NCBI GenBank assembly: GCA_002314915.1
Contig: DCHU01000071.1
Location: 1-7,799 of the forward strand
Length of the DNA stretch: 7,799 bases
Reading direction: 5' to 3'
DNA from: Caryophanales bacterium UBA1744
Lineage (GTDB): Bacteria; Bacillota_I; Bacilli_A; RFN20; CAG-826
In this document: positions 1 to 5,175 of the stretch, piece after piece
How the letters are laid out: every line of letters starts with the position of its first letter
How positions within the stretch are numbered: the stretch's first letter is position 1
Translations under genes and position numbers: made by a program
The notes under the pieces: model-generated
The model's input: the letters and a program-made list of their open reading frames with translations, nothing else
What the model was told of the DNA's origin: nothing
Databases searched by the model: none

Positions 1-161
1 TAGAACGCCAATGCTGGAGCGCCAGTTGGAGTTGTGATGTTCCATGATGATGGGTATTCAACCGATGTCTCTTCTTTAGAAGATGAGACGTTTCCGTTTG
101 TGGAGCCGCAGCTTGCGAGAAGTCCGGCGATAAGTGTTAATAATGCGATGTTCTTTTTCAT
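1..161 (-). CDS. Lipoprotein, probable ABC transporter substrate-binding protein (5' part only)
   Basis: The first 53 codons of a gene running off the left edge, so only its N-terminus can be described. It begins MKKNIALLTLIAGLLASC: two lysines, a hydrophobic stretch (residues 5-16) and a lipobox LASC with the lipidated cysteine at residue 18. This marks a type II signal peptide, so the mature protein should be anchored to the outer face of the membrane. A Ser/Thr/Asn/Glu-rich linker (residues 19-36) follows. The mature domain then opens with NITTPTGAPALAFY; a 'TP.GAPALA' strand soon after the linker is typical of NrtA/SsuA/ThiY-like substrate-binding proteins of ABC importers. That family call is inference from a few residues; the lipoprotein call is firm. 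The start is the ATG at 161-159, with GAGGA (175-171) 9 nt upstream. The gene is divergent from the Crp-type regulator and shares its operator region. The substrate cannot be read. Confidence 0.75.
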   Translation of the reverse strand, partial: MKKNIALLTLIAGLLASCGSTNGNVSSSKEETSVEYPSSWNITTPTGAPALAF

Positions 162-170
162 AATGATTTT

Positions 171-175
171 TCCTC
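171..175 (-). promoter_or_regulatory. Ribosome binding site of the lipoprotein gene
   Basis: GAGGA on the minus strand, 9 nt before the ATG at 161. It fixes the start of the truncated left-edge gene. Confidence 0.7.
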
Positions 176-181
176 GTGGAA

Positions 182-202
182 AGTATATAGACTTGGAGTA
201 TA
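182..202 (-). promoter_or_regulatory. Candidate -10 boxes of the lipoprotein gene
   Basis: The minus strand carries two TATACT hexamers, at 202-197 and 187-182, upstream of the lipoprotein start. Neither has a good TTGACA box 16-18 bp further up. With the first, transcription would begin near 190 and the Crp-type palindrome would cover about -19 to -34, a position that blocks polymerase. With the second, transcription would begin near 175 and the palindrome centre would fall near -41.5, the class II activator position, but the leader would then start at the ribosome binding site itself. Which box is used is not decidable from sequence. Confidence 0.35.
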
Positions 203-208
203 TTAATA

Positions 209-224
209 TGTGATTTAAATCACA
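209..224. promoter_or_regulatory. Crp-type operator, perfect 16-bp palindrome
   Basis: TGTGATTTAAATCACA is identical to its reverse complement and matches the Crp consensus TGTGA-N6-TCACA exactly. It lies in the 71-bp gap between the divergent lipoprotein gene and the Crp-family regulator, ending 8 bp before the regulator's ATG. Location and sequence point to autoregulation plus control of the lipoprotein gene. Binding by the adjacent regulator is inferred; its recognition helix has the residues that fit this half-site. Confidence 0.8.
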
Positions 225-232
225 CTTTTACT

Positions 233-802
233 ATGTTTAATGAAATTAATAAGGATTATTACATAACTAGAGACCTAAAGTCTGGTGAGATACTGTTCCA
301 CGAAGGCGAAGAATGCGTGTTCGTAGGATTGGTGTTATCCGGATCCATCAAGATCACTTCAATCACCTATCACGGTAATGAAATACTCCTAAAATCCGTT
401 CAAAAAGGCGATATGTTTGGCAATAACCTAATATATTCCCCATCAAACAGGTATAGAGGAAGCGTTCAGGCTGTGAATGACACAACGGTAGCCCTGTTAA
501 CAAAAGAGAACCTTGAAAAAGCCTTGTCCACTTCCCCCGCATTCCTCCGTTATTACTTAACCAAGTCCGCAGAGGATGGAGATAGGCTCAATAAAAGCGT
601 GAAAACTCTGTCCATCCAGGACATTGAAGAGAGATTCTTCTACTACCTCTCCATAAACGGAGATGTAATCCATATGAAATCCGTCACCGATTTAGCGCTT
701 AAACTGAATATCAGAAGAGAGACGTTATCTAGACTCATCTCATCATTAGAAAAAGAAGGGCTCATCCAAAGGATAGGAAAGACAATCAAGAAGACAAAAT
801 AA
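233..802 (+). CDS. Crp/Fnr-family transcriptional regulator
   Basis: A 189-residue protein with the usual Crp layout: a cyclic-nucleotide-binding-type beta-roll (about 10-100), a dimerisation helix (about 102-125) and a C-terminal winged helix-turn-helix (about 148-185). The recognition helix reads RRETLSRLISSLEKEGLI; R162, E163 and R167 line up with E. coli Crp R180, E181 and R185, the residues that read TGTGA, and that operator stands just upstream. There is only one cysteine (C28), so the protein cannot carry an Fnr-type [4Fe-4S] cluster. The cAMP-binding signature (GE...RS in E. coli Crp) is not conserved: the matching stretch is FGNNLIYSPSNRYRGS. The signal is therefore unknown. ATG 233 is the only usable start: the frame closes at a TAG at 188-190 and contains no other ATG, GTG or TTG. 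No Shine-Dalgarno precedes it, so initiation may be leaderless or unusual. The gene converges on hydA across a shared terminator. Family call certain, effector unknown. Confidence 0.9.
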   Translation: MFNEINKDYYITRDLKSGEILFHEGEECVFVGLVLSGSIKITSITYHGNEILLKSVQKGDMFGNNLIYSPSNRYRGSVQAVNDTTVALLTKENLEKALSTSPAFLRYYLTKSAEDGDRLNKSVKTLSIQDIEERFFYYLSINGDVIHMKSVTDLALKLNIRRETLSRLISSLEKEGLIQRIGKTIKKTK

Positions 803-804
803 AA

Positions 805-831
805 AGATGCGTGGTGTTGAGCCTCGCATCT
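805..831. terminator. Bidirectional rho-independent terminator between the regulator and hydA
   Basis: The arms AGATGCG (805-811) and CGCATCT (825-831) are perfect complements; past a T-T mismatch, a GG/CC pair extends the stem. On the plus strand it is followed by TGTTTTATTT, ending the regulator transcript (stop at 800-802). On the minus strand it is followed by TTTTTATTTT, ending the hyd transcript (hydA stop at 841-839). The stem fills the 36-bp gap between two convergent genes. Confidence 0.85.
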
Positions 832-838
832 GTTTTAT

Positions 839-2614
839 TTATTTCTCGTCAGGATATTTCTCTCTATTCTGATTGTATGTTGTGTGGAGGAGCTTGTGAG
901 CCTTGTGGGATCCATAAGCCTCTAAGTAATCATTATAGAGCTGGATGATATCTGGGTTGAGGTGTGAACGTCTGATGACCTTGTTCTGGTCTGCCTTATA
1001 AAGGACTGACGCTCTCTTCTGGATGTATGTCTCCATGATGTCATCGTCTTCGTTTGGTTTGAAGAGGTTGTTGACATATGGCTGACCACCGCCGTTGACG
1101 CATCCACCTGGGCATCCCATGACTTCGACAAAGTCGTACTTGCATGTTCCTGCCTTCATGGAGTCTAAGATGACCTTAGCGTTCTTCATGCCTGAGCAGA
1201 CTGCCAAACGGTATTCTGAGCCATCGATGACGACGCTAGCTTCTTTGATTCCCTTGAAACCACGGACTGGAGCGAATTCGATTGGCTCGAGTTCCTTGTT
1301 TGTGAGGATGTGATATGCGGTTCTGACCGCTGCTTCCATAACGCCGCCTGTGACGCCGAAGATGACAGCTGCGCCGGTTGTTGCGCCGATTAAGTCATCG
1401 TCGAATCTCTCTTCAGGGAGTTTCTTCCACATCATGCCTGAACGCTTGATGAGCTGTGCTAATTCTCTTGTTGTTAAGACAACATCGACATCCTGGATGC
1501 CATCGACTGAGTTAGCTGGTCTATCCTTCTCATACTTCTTTGCAACGCAAGGCATGATTGAGACGACGCAGATCTTTGTTTTGTCGATGCCGTGCTTTTC
1601 AGCATAGTATGACTTGATGATAGCGCCCATCATCTCATGAGGTGATTTGCATGATGAGAGGTGAGGTAAGAGCTCTGGATAATAGTACTCAATATAGTTG
1701 ATCCAGCCTGGTGAGCAGGATGTGAGCATTGGTCCTGGAGTTCTTGAGACGACTCTGTGGACGAATTCTGATGCTTCTTCAGTGATTGTTAAGTCTGCTG
1801 CGAAGTTGGTGTCAAAGACACGATAGAATCCTAAACGGTGGAGAGCTGCAACCATCTTGCCGGTTGAGTCTGTTCCGATTGCGTCGCCGAACTCTTCGCC
1901 GAGAGCTGCTCTAACTGCTGGAGCGGTCTGGACGATGACGTATTTGCCTTCTTTGAATGCGGCGTCTAACTTAGCGATTTCGCTGTGTTCCATTAATGCG
2001 CCCGTTGGGCAGACGAGTGTGCACTGTCCGCACTGGATGCATGGAACGTTGTTGAATGAGCGGTTTGCAACTGGTGAGACGATTGTCTTGAAGCCACGGT
2101 TCTCGAAACCTAAGATTCCGATGCCCTGGATGTTCTTACATCTCTCGATGCAGCGTCCGCATAAGATACATTTTGATGTATCTCTGATGATTGATGGAGC
2201 GAGAGTGTCGATTGTGACTGGTGTCTTCTCGCCTTTGTATTTGTCTGGCTGAGCGCCTACACGTCTTGCAACCTCGAGGAGTTCGCACTGACCGTTCTTG
2301 CGGCAGGTCTGGCAGTCCTGGTGATGGTTGGAGAGGATGAGCTCAACTGATGTTCTTCTGTCAATGACAGCCTGTGGGTCGTTGATGAAGACCTTTAAGC
2401 CGTCGCGAACTGGATATGCACATGAAGCGACGAGTCTTCTTTCACCTTCTACTTTGACTAAGCAGACACGGCAGGAAGCGACTGAGCACTCACCGTTTTT
2501 GAATGTGCAAAGGGATGGGATGTTGTATCCGCAAGCTCTAGCAGCCTCAAGGATTGTGAGGTTGTCGTCAACGCTATAAGGGATATTCTCAAAATATACT
2601 GTTACTTTTGCCAT
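839..2614 (-). CDS. hydA: [FeFe] hydrogenase catalytic subunit of an electron-bifurcating hydrogenase
   Basis: Makes H2 from protons at the H-cluster, using electrons collected by HydB/HydC from NADH and reduced ferredoxin; cytoplasmic. The 591 residues hold, in order: a [2Fe-2S] ferredoxin domain (C36, C48, C51, C65); a His-ligated [4Fe-4S] site (H97, C101, C104, C110); two [4Fe-4S] sites (C149, C152, C155, C159 and C192, C195, C198, C202); and the H-cluster domain with L1 TSCSPGW (299-304 region, C300), L2 MPCVAKKYE (C356, K359) and L3 MGCPGGC (C501, C505). The C-terminal small-subunit segment ends near LHTTY. No cysteine follows C505, so the extra C-terminal [2Fe-2S] domain of Thermotoga maritima HydA is absent; the size resembles HndD of Desulfovibrio. 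L1 has Ser where CpI has its second Cys. Last gene of hydC-hydB-hydA; AAGGAG (2628-2623) is 8 nt before the ATG and encodes the last two residues of HydB. Group A3 by context. Maturases are not in the window. Confidence 0.96.
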   Translation of the reverse strand: MAKVTVYFENIPYSVDDNLTILEAARACGYNIPSLCTFKNGECSVASCRVCLVKVEGERRLVASCAYPVRDGLKVFINDPQAVIDRRTSVELILSNHHQDCQTCRKNGQCELLEVARRVGAQPDKYKGEKTPVTIDTLAPSIIRDTSKCILCGRCIERCKNIQGIGILGFENRGFKTIVSPVANRSFNNVPCIQCGQCTLVCPTGALMEHSEIAKLDAAFKEGKYVIVQTAPAVRAALGEEFGDAIGTDSTGKMVAALHRLGFYRVFDTNFAADLTITEEASEFVHRVVSRTPGPMLTSCSPGWINYIEYYYPELLPHLSSCKSPHEMMGAIIKSYYAEKHGIDKTKICVVSIMPCVAKKYEKDRPANSVDGIQDVDVVLTTRELAQLIKRSGMMWKKLPEERFDDDLIGATTGAAVIFGVTGGVMEAAVRTAYHILTNKELEPIEFAPVRGFKGIKEASVVIDGSEYRLAVCSGMKNAKVILDSMKAGTCKYDFVEVMGCPGGCVNGGGQPYVNNLFKPNEDDDIMETYIQKRASVLYKADQNKVIRRSHLNPDIIQLYNDYLEAYGSHKAHKLLHTTYNQNREKYPDEK

Positions 2615-2619
2615 AACTA

Positions 2620-4497
2620 TTACTCCTTATGAATAGCGCCGAACTTACAGACTGTGATACATGTTCCGCACTTAATACACTTTGTGGTGTCGATCTTGAA
2701 TGGCTCTTTGCCAACAACGCCAGTGATTGCGTCAACTGGGCAGTTTCTTGCGCATAATGAGCACTTCTTGCACTTATCGGCATCAACCTTGAATTCCATA
2801 AGTGACTTACAGACGCCAGCATCGCACTTCTTGTCCTGGATATGTCTAATATAGACATCTCTGAACTTTGTTAATGTGCAGAGAACTGGGTTTGGAGCGG
2901 TCTGGCCAAGTCCGCATAATGAGCCTGACATGATGGAATGTGAGAGAGTCTCGAGGCTATCGAGGTCTTCCATTGTTCCCTTGCCTTCTGTGATTCTTGT
3001 GACGATTTCGAGAAGTCTCTTTGTACCGATACGGCACTGTGAGCACTTACCGCATGATTCGTCGCAGATGAATTCGAGATAGAACTTAGCGACGTCGACC
3101 ATACAGTTGTCTTCGTCCATGACGATTGCGCCGCCTGAGCCCATCATTGAGCCCTTTGCGACGAGGTTGTCATAATCGATTGGTGTATCGAGTTCCTGGA
3201 GGGTTAAGCATCCGCCTGAAGGGCCACCTGTCTGGATAGCCTGGAATCTCTTTCCATTAGGAATGCCGCCACCGATATCGTAAACGAGTTCACGGACTGT
3301 TGTTCCCATTGGGACTTCGACAAGTCCGACGTTCTTGACTTTTCCGCCTAAAGCGAAGACCTTTGTGCCTTTGCTTCTCTCGGTTCCGAGCTTAGCGTAC
3401 TCCGCAGCGCCTTTTCTCATGATATATGGGACGTTTGCGAGAGTTTCGACGTTATTGATGATTGTTGGCTTGCCCCATAATCCCTTGACTGCTGGGAATG
3501 GAGGTCTTGGACGTGGCATACCACGCTTGCCTTCAATTGAGTTTAAGAGCGCTGTTTCTTCACCGCAGACGAATGCGCCAGCGCCGAGTCTCAAGTGGAC
3601 TCTGAAGCTGAAGCCTGATCCGAGGATGTTGTCACCTAAGAGTCCGACTGCTTCGAGCTCTTTGATAGCGATTTTTAATCTGTCGACAGCGATTGGGTAT
3701 TCTGCACGGACATAGAAGTATCCGTTCTTAGCGCCGATTGCGTAACCTGCGATCATCATACCTTCGATGACGTTGACTGGGTTTCCTTCAAGGATTGAAC
3801 GGTCCATGAATGCGCCTGGGTCGCCTTCGTCACCGTTACAGACGACGTATTTATCTTCGTTGTTCTGGTTGAGAGCGAACTGCCACTTTCTTCCGGTTGG
3901 GAAGCCTGCGCCTCCTCTACCTCTTAAGCCGGAAGCGAGCATCTCATCGACGACTTCCTGCTGAGACATTGTGAGAGCCTTCATCAAGCCCTGGAATGCT
4001 CCGTCACCAAGTGCCTCATCGAGGACTGTTGGGTTAATCTTTGAGCATCCATGGAGAGCGATTCTCAACTGTTTCTTATAGAAGTTGATGTCTGACTGCT
4101 TCTCAATCTTCTCGTGTGTGTTTGGATCTTCGTAAAGAAGGTCTGTGATGCACTTCTTGCCGATGATGTCTTCTTCGATGATTCTGTCTGCGTCTGAGAC
4201 TTTGACCATTCTGTATAAACGATCTTCTGGATAGATCTTGACGAATGGGCCTTGTGAGCAGAATCCGAAGCATCCTACGACGTTTGCCTCACAAACATCT
4301 TCAAGGTGCTTTTCTTTAATGAGTTCCTGAATTCTAGCTAAGATTTCAGCTGATTCAGATGATAAACATCCTGTACCACCGCAGACGAGGATGTGTCTCT
4401 TTCCGTCCTGACCAGAGAACTTCTTCTCTAAGCAGCTAGAACAGTGAGCGATTCTCTCTTCGAGGGATTTGACGGTTTTGATTTTCTTCTCTGCCAT
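2620..4497 (-). CDS. hydB: NADH-binding flavo-iron-sulfur subunit of bifurcating [FeFe] hydrogenase (NuoF-like)
   Basis: The FMN- and NAD(H)-binding subunit, where electrons from NADH and ferredoxin are merged or split. The 625 residues show: a 30-residue N-terminal extension with a CSSC pair (C19, C22); a thioredoxin-like [2Fe-2S] domain (C39, C44, C76, C80); the NuoF core with the FMN/NADH glycine-rich loop RGRGGAGFPTGRKW (192-205), NGDEGDPGAF (221-230) and GAGAFVCGEETALLNSIEG (305-323); the NuoF [4Fe-4S] site (C482, C485, C488, C528); and a C-terminal two-cluster ferredoxin domain (C576, C579, C582, C586; C607, C610, C613, C617). That last domain sets hydrogenase HydB apart from complex I NuoF. 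H552, C558 and C563 between the NuoF cluster and the ferredoxin domain could bind a metal, which is inference. The ATG at 4497 lies 3 nt after the hydC stop; GGAGG (4510-4506) is inside the end of hydC. Translational coupling with both neighbours is likely. Confidence 0.96.
   Translation of the reverse strand: MAEKKIKTVKSLEERIAHCSSCLEKKFSGQDGKRHILVCGGTGCLSSESAEILARIQELIKEKHLEDVCEANVVGCFGFCSQGPFVKIYPEDRLYRMVKVSDADRIIEEDIIGKKCITDLLYEDPNTHEKIEKQSDINFYKKQLRIALHGCSKINPTVLDEALGDGAFQGLMKALTMSQQEVVDEMLASGLRGRGGAGFPTGRKWQFALNQNNEDKYVVCNGDEGDPGAFMDRSILEGNPVNVIEGMMIAGYAIGAKNGYFYVRAEYPIAVDRLKIAIKELEAVGLLGDNILGSGFSFRVHLRLGAGAFVCGEETALLNSIEGKRGMPRPRPPFPAVKGLWGKPTIINNVETLANVPYIMRKGAAEYAKLGTERSKGTKVFALGGKVKNVGLVEVPMGTTVRELVYDIGGGIPNGKRFQAIQTGGPSGGCLTLQELDTPIDYDNLVAKGSMMGSGGAIVMDEDNCMVDVAKFYLEFICDESCGKCSQCRIGTKRLLEIVTRITEGKGTMEDLDSLETLSHSIMSGSLCGLGQTAPNPVLCTLTKFRDVYIRHIQDKKCDAGVCKSLMEFKVDADKCKKCSLCARNCPVDAITGVVGKEPFKIDTTKCIKCGTCITVCKFGAIHKE
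2623..2628 (-). promoter_or_regulatory. Ribosome binding site of hydA, embedded in hydB
   Basis: AAGGAG on the minus strand, 8 nt before the hydA ATG. These six bases are also the last two sense codons of hydB (Lys-Glu), followed by the tandem stops TAA TAG. The arrangement suggests the ribosome finishing hydB helps start hydA. Confidence 0.8.
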
Positions 4498-4500
4498 AAA

Positions 4501-4986
4501 TTATTCCTCCAAAGCTTTCTTTCTGTATTCAGCGATGATTCCAGGGATTGCGCTTAATGCGACTTTTGGATAGACCTTGCCGTTGATTGAGATAGCTGGG
4601 GCGATACCGCAAGCGCCAATGCAACGTAAGGCGTCTAATGTGAAGAGTCCGTCTTCACTTGTCTGACCTGGTTTGATCTTCAATAACTCACCGAACTTGT
4701 CGAGGACGTTCTGTCCGCCTTTGACGTAGCATGCGGTACCGACGCAAACGCCGATGACATACTTGCCTTTAGGTGTGAGTGAGAAGAATGAGTAGAAGGT
4801 AACTACTCCATAGATTTCAGCCACTGGGATGCCAGTTTCAGCTGAGATGATTTCCTGAACCTCAAGAGGAATATAGCCGTATTCCTTCTGGGTGTCGGAG
4901 AGGATGAGCATGAGAGGTGATGGCTCATCTTTGTAGCGGGCACAGATATCTTTGATGATCTTGACCGCTTCTTTTCTAAGCACCAT
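4501..4986 (-). CDS. hydC: NuoE-like [2Fe-2S] subunit of bifurcating [FeFe] hydrogenase
   Basis: A small thioredoxin-fold electron-transfer subunit that partners HydB, as NuoE partners NuoF in complex I. The 161 residues match the family's usual size: an N-terminal helical part (about 1-70, with EIYGVVTFYSFFSLTPKGK just before the fold) and a thioredoxin-like [2Fe-2S] domain with C81 and C86 (CVGTAC) and C122 and C126 (CIGAC), the four expected ligands. First gene of the operon, in the order hydC-hydB-hydA also found in Thermotoga. AAAGGA (5000-4995) is 8 nt before the ATG. A perfect TATAAT is 33 nt upstream of the start codon, so the 5' leader should be about 25 nt. The stop codon lies 3 nt before hydB, and the Shine-Dalgarno of hydB is within this gene's last codons (Leu-Glu-Glu). 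A stand-alone NuoE of complex I is unlikely because hydB and hydA follow directly. Confidence 0.95.
   Translation of the reverse strand: MVLRKEAVKIIKDICARYKDEPSPLMLILSDTQKEYGYIPLEVQEIISAETGIPVAEIYGVVTFYSFFSLTPKGKYVIGVCVGTACYVKGGQNVLDKFGELLKIKPGQTSEDGLFTLDALRCIGACGIAPAISINGKVYPKVALSAIPGIIAEYRKKALEE
4506..4510 (-). promoter_or_regulatory. Ribosome binding site of hydB, embedded in hydC
   Basis: GGAGG on the minus strand, 8 nt before the hydB ATG, lies within the final sense codons of hydC, whose TAA falls between the two. It supports coupled translation of the two diaphorase subunits. Confidence 0.8.
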
Positions 4987-5018
4987 ATTTGTAATCCTTT
5001 CTTAGGTTTCCGAAAGTC

Positions 5019-5047
5019 ATTATATGAGTATCATAAAAATATACAAA
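5019..5047 (-). promoter_or_regulatory. Promoter of the hydCBA operon
   Basis: A perfect -10 box TATAAT at 5024-5019 on the minus strand. At 17-bp spacing the -35 position (5047-5042) reads TTTGTA, a poor match to TTGACA. Transcription should begin near 5012, giving a leader of about 25 nt with AAAGGA at 5000-4995. A strong -10 with a weak -35 suits a promoter that needs an activator; an inverted repeat is centred at about -40. Confidence 0.6.
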
Positions 5048-5058
5048 ACAAATTGTTT
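5046..5058. repeat. Inverted repeat 1 upstream of hydC (AAACAA-A-TTGTTT)
   Basis: Perfect 6-bp arms around a single base, overlapping the upstream edge of the -35 region of the hyd promoter and centred near -40 from the predicted start. This is the classic position for a class II activator site. The protein that would bind is unknown; the sequence is neither the Crp-type palindrome seen at 209-224 nor a Rex consensus. Confidence 0.4.
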
Positions 5059-5062
5059 CAAA

Positions 5063-5078
5063 ATAGTTAATAAACTAT
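5063..5078. repeat. Inverted repeat 2 upstream of hydC (ATAGTT-AATA-AACTAT)
   Basis: Perfect 6-bp arms with a 4-bp spacer, centred 18.5 bp upstream of inverted repeat 1. Its AT-rich half-site is loosely Rex-like (GTTAAT) but lacks the TTGT/ACAA ends. A chance origin in AT-rich DNA cannot be excluded for this element alone. Confidence 0.35.
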
Positions 5079-5082
5079 AAAA

Positions 5083-5096
5083 ATTTACCGGTAAAT
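5083..5096. repeat. Palindrome 3 upstream of hydC (ATTTACCGGTAAAT)
   Basis: A perfect gapless 14-bp palindrome with a CCGG core in otherwise AT-rich sequence, centred 19 bp upstream of inverted repeat 2. It is too compact to be a transcript hairpin, so a dimeric-protein operator is the simplest reading; the binding protein is unknown. Confidence 0.45.
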
Positions 5097-5101
5097 CAGT
5101 A

Positions 5102-5117
5102 TTGAAAGTGTTTTCAA
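5102..5117. promoter_or_regulatory. cre-like palindrome upstream of hydC (TTGAAAGTGTTTTCAA)
   Basis: Perfect TTGAAA/TTTCAA arms with a GTGT spacer. The inner 14 bases TGAAAGTGTTTTCA match the CcpA catabolite-response consensus TGNAARCGNWWNCA at every fixed position but one (TG for the central CG). It is centred 20 bp upstream of palindrome 3, near -97 of the hyd promoter, and would link hydrogenase expression to sugar supply. The CcpA assignment is an inference from the motif. Confidence 0.45.
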
Positions 5118-5140
5118 AGAAAATAGCGTGCAAATTGTAA

Positions 5141-5169
5141 AGAAAAAACCTCCCTGTTTAAGGAGAGGT
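5141..5169 (-). terminator. Rho-independent terminator of glyA
   Basis: On the minus strand, directly after the glyA stop, ACCTC(T)CC pairs with GGGAGGT across a 7-base loop, one T bulging, and a run of six T follows. It separates glyA from the hyd operon, so hydCBA must use its own promoter. Confidence 0.85.
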
Positions 5170-5175
5170 CATTCG

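Noticed and set aside
233..802. Regulator as an oxygen-sensing Fnr
   Set aside because: Only one cysteine (C28) is present; an Fnr [4Fe-4S] cluster needs four. The upstream operator is Crp-type TGTGA, not TTGAT.
922..4200. Several open frames of 60-130 codons on either strand inside hydA and hydB, e.g. 1857-2252 (+) and 3335-3715 (+)
   Set aside because: They lie wholly within genes with clear domain structure, encode low-complexity sequence without recognisable domains and lack good ribosome binding sites; they reflect the codon bias of the opposite strand.
5063..5078. Rex (NADH/NAD+ sensor) site upstream of hydC
   Set aside because: Rex is a natural candidate for a hydrogenase, but the element lacks the TTGT and ACAA ends and the 18-bp layout of the consensus TTGTTAA-N4-TTAACAA.
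4987..5175. A copy of the TGTGA-type operator before hydC
   Set aside because: Read on both strands, the region has no TGTGA-N6-TCACA or close variant, so direct control of hyd by the neighbouring regulator is not supported.
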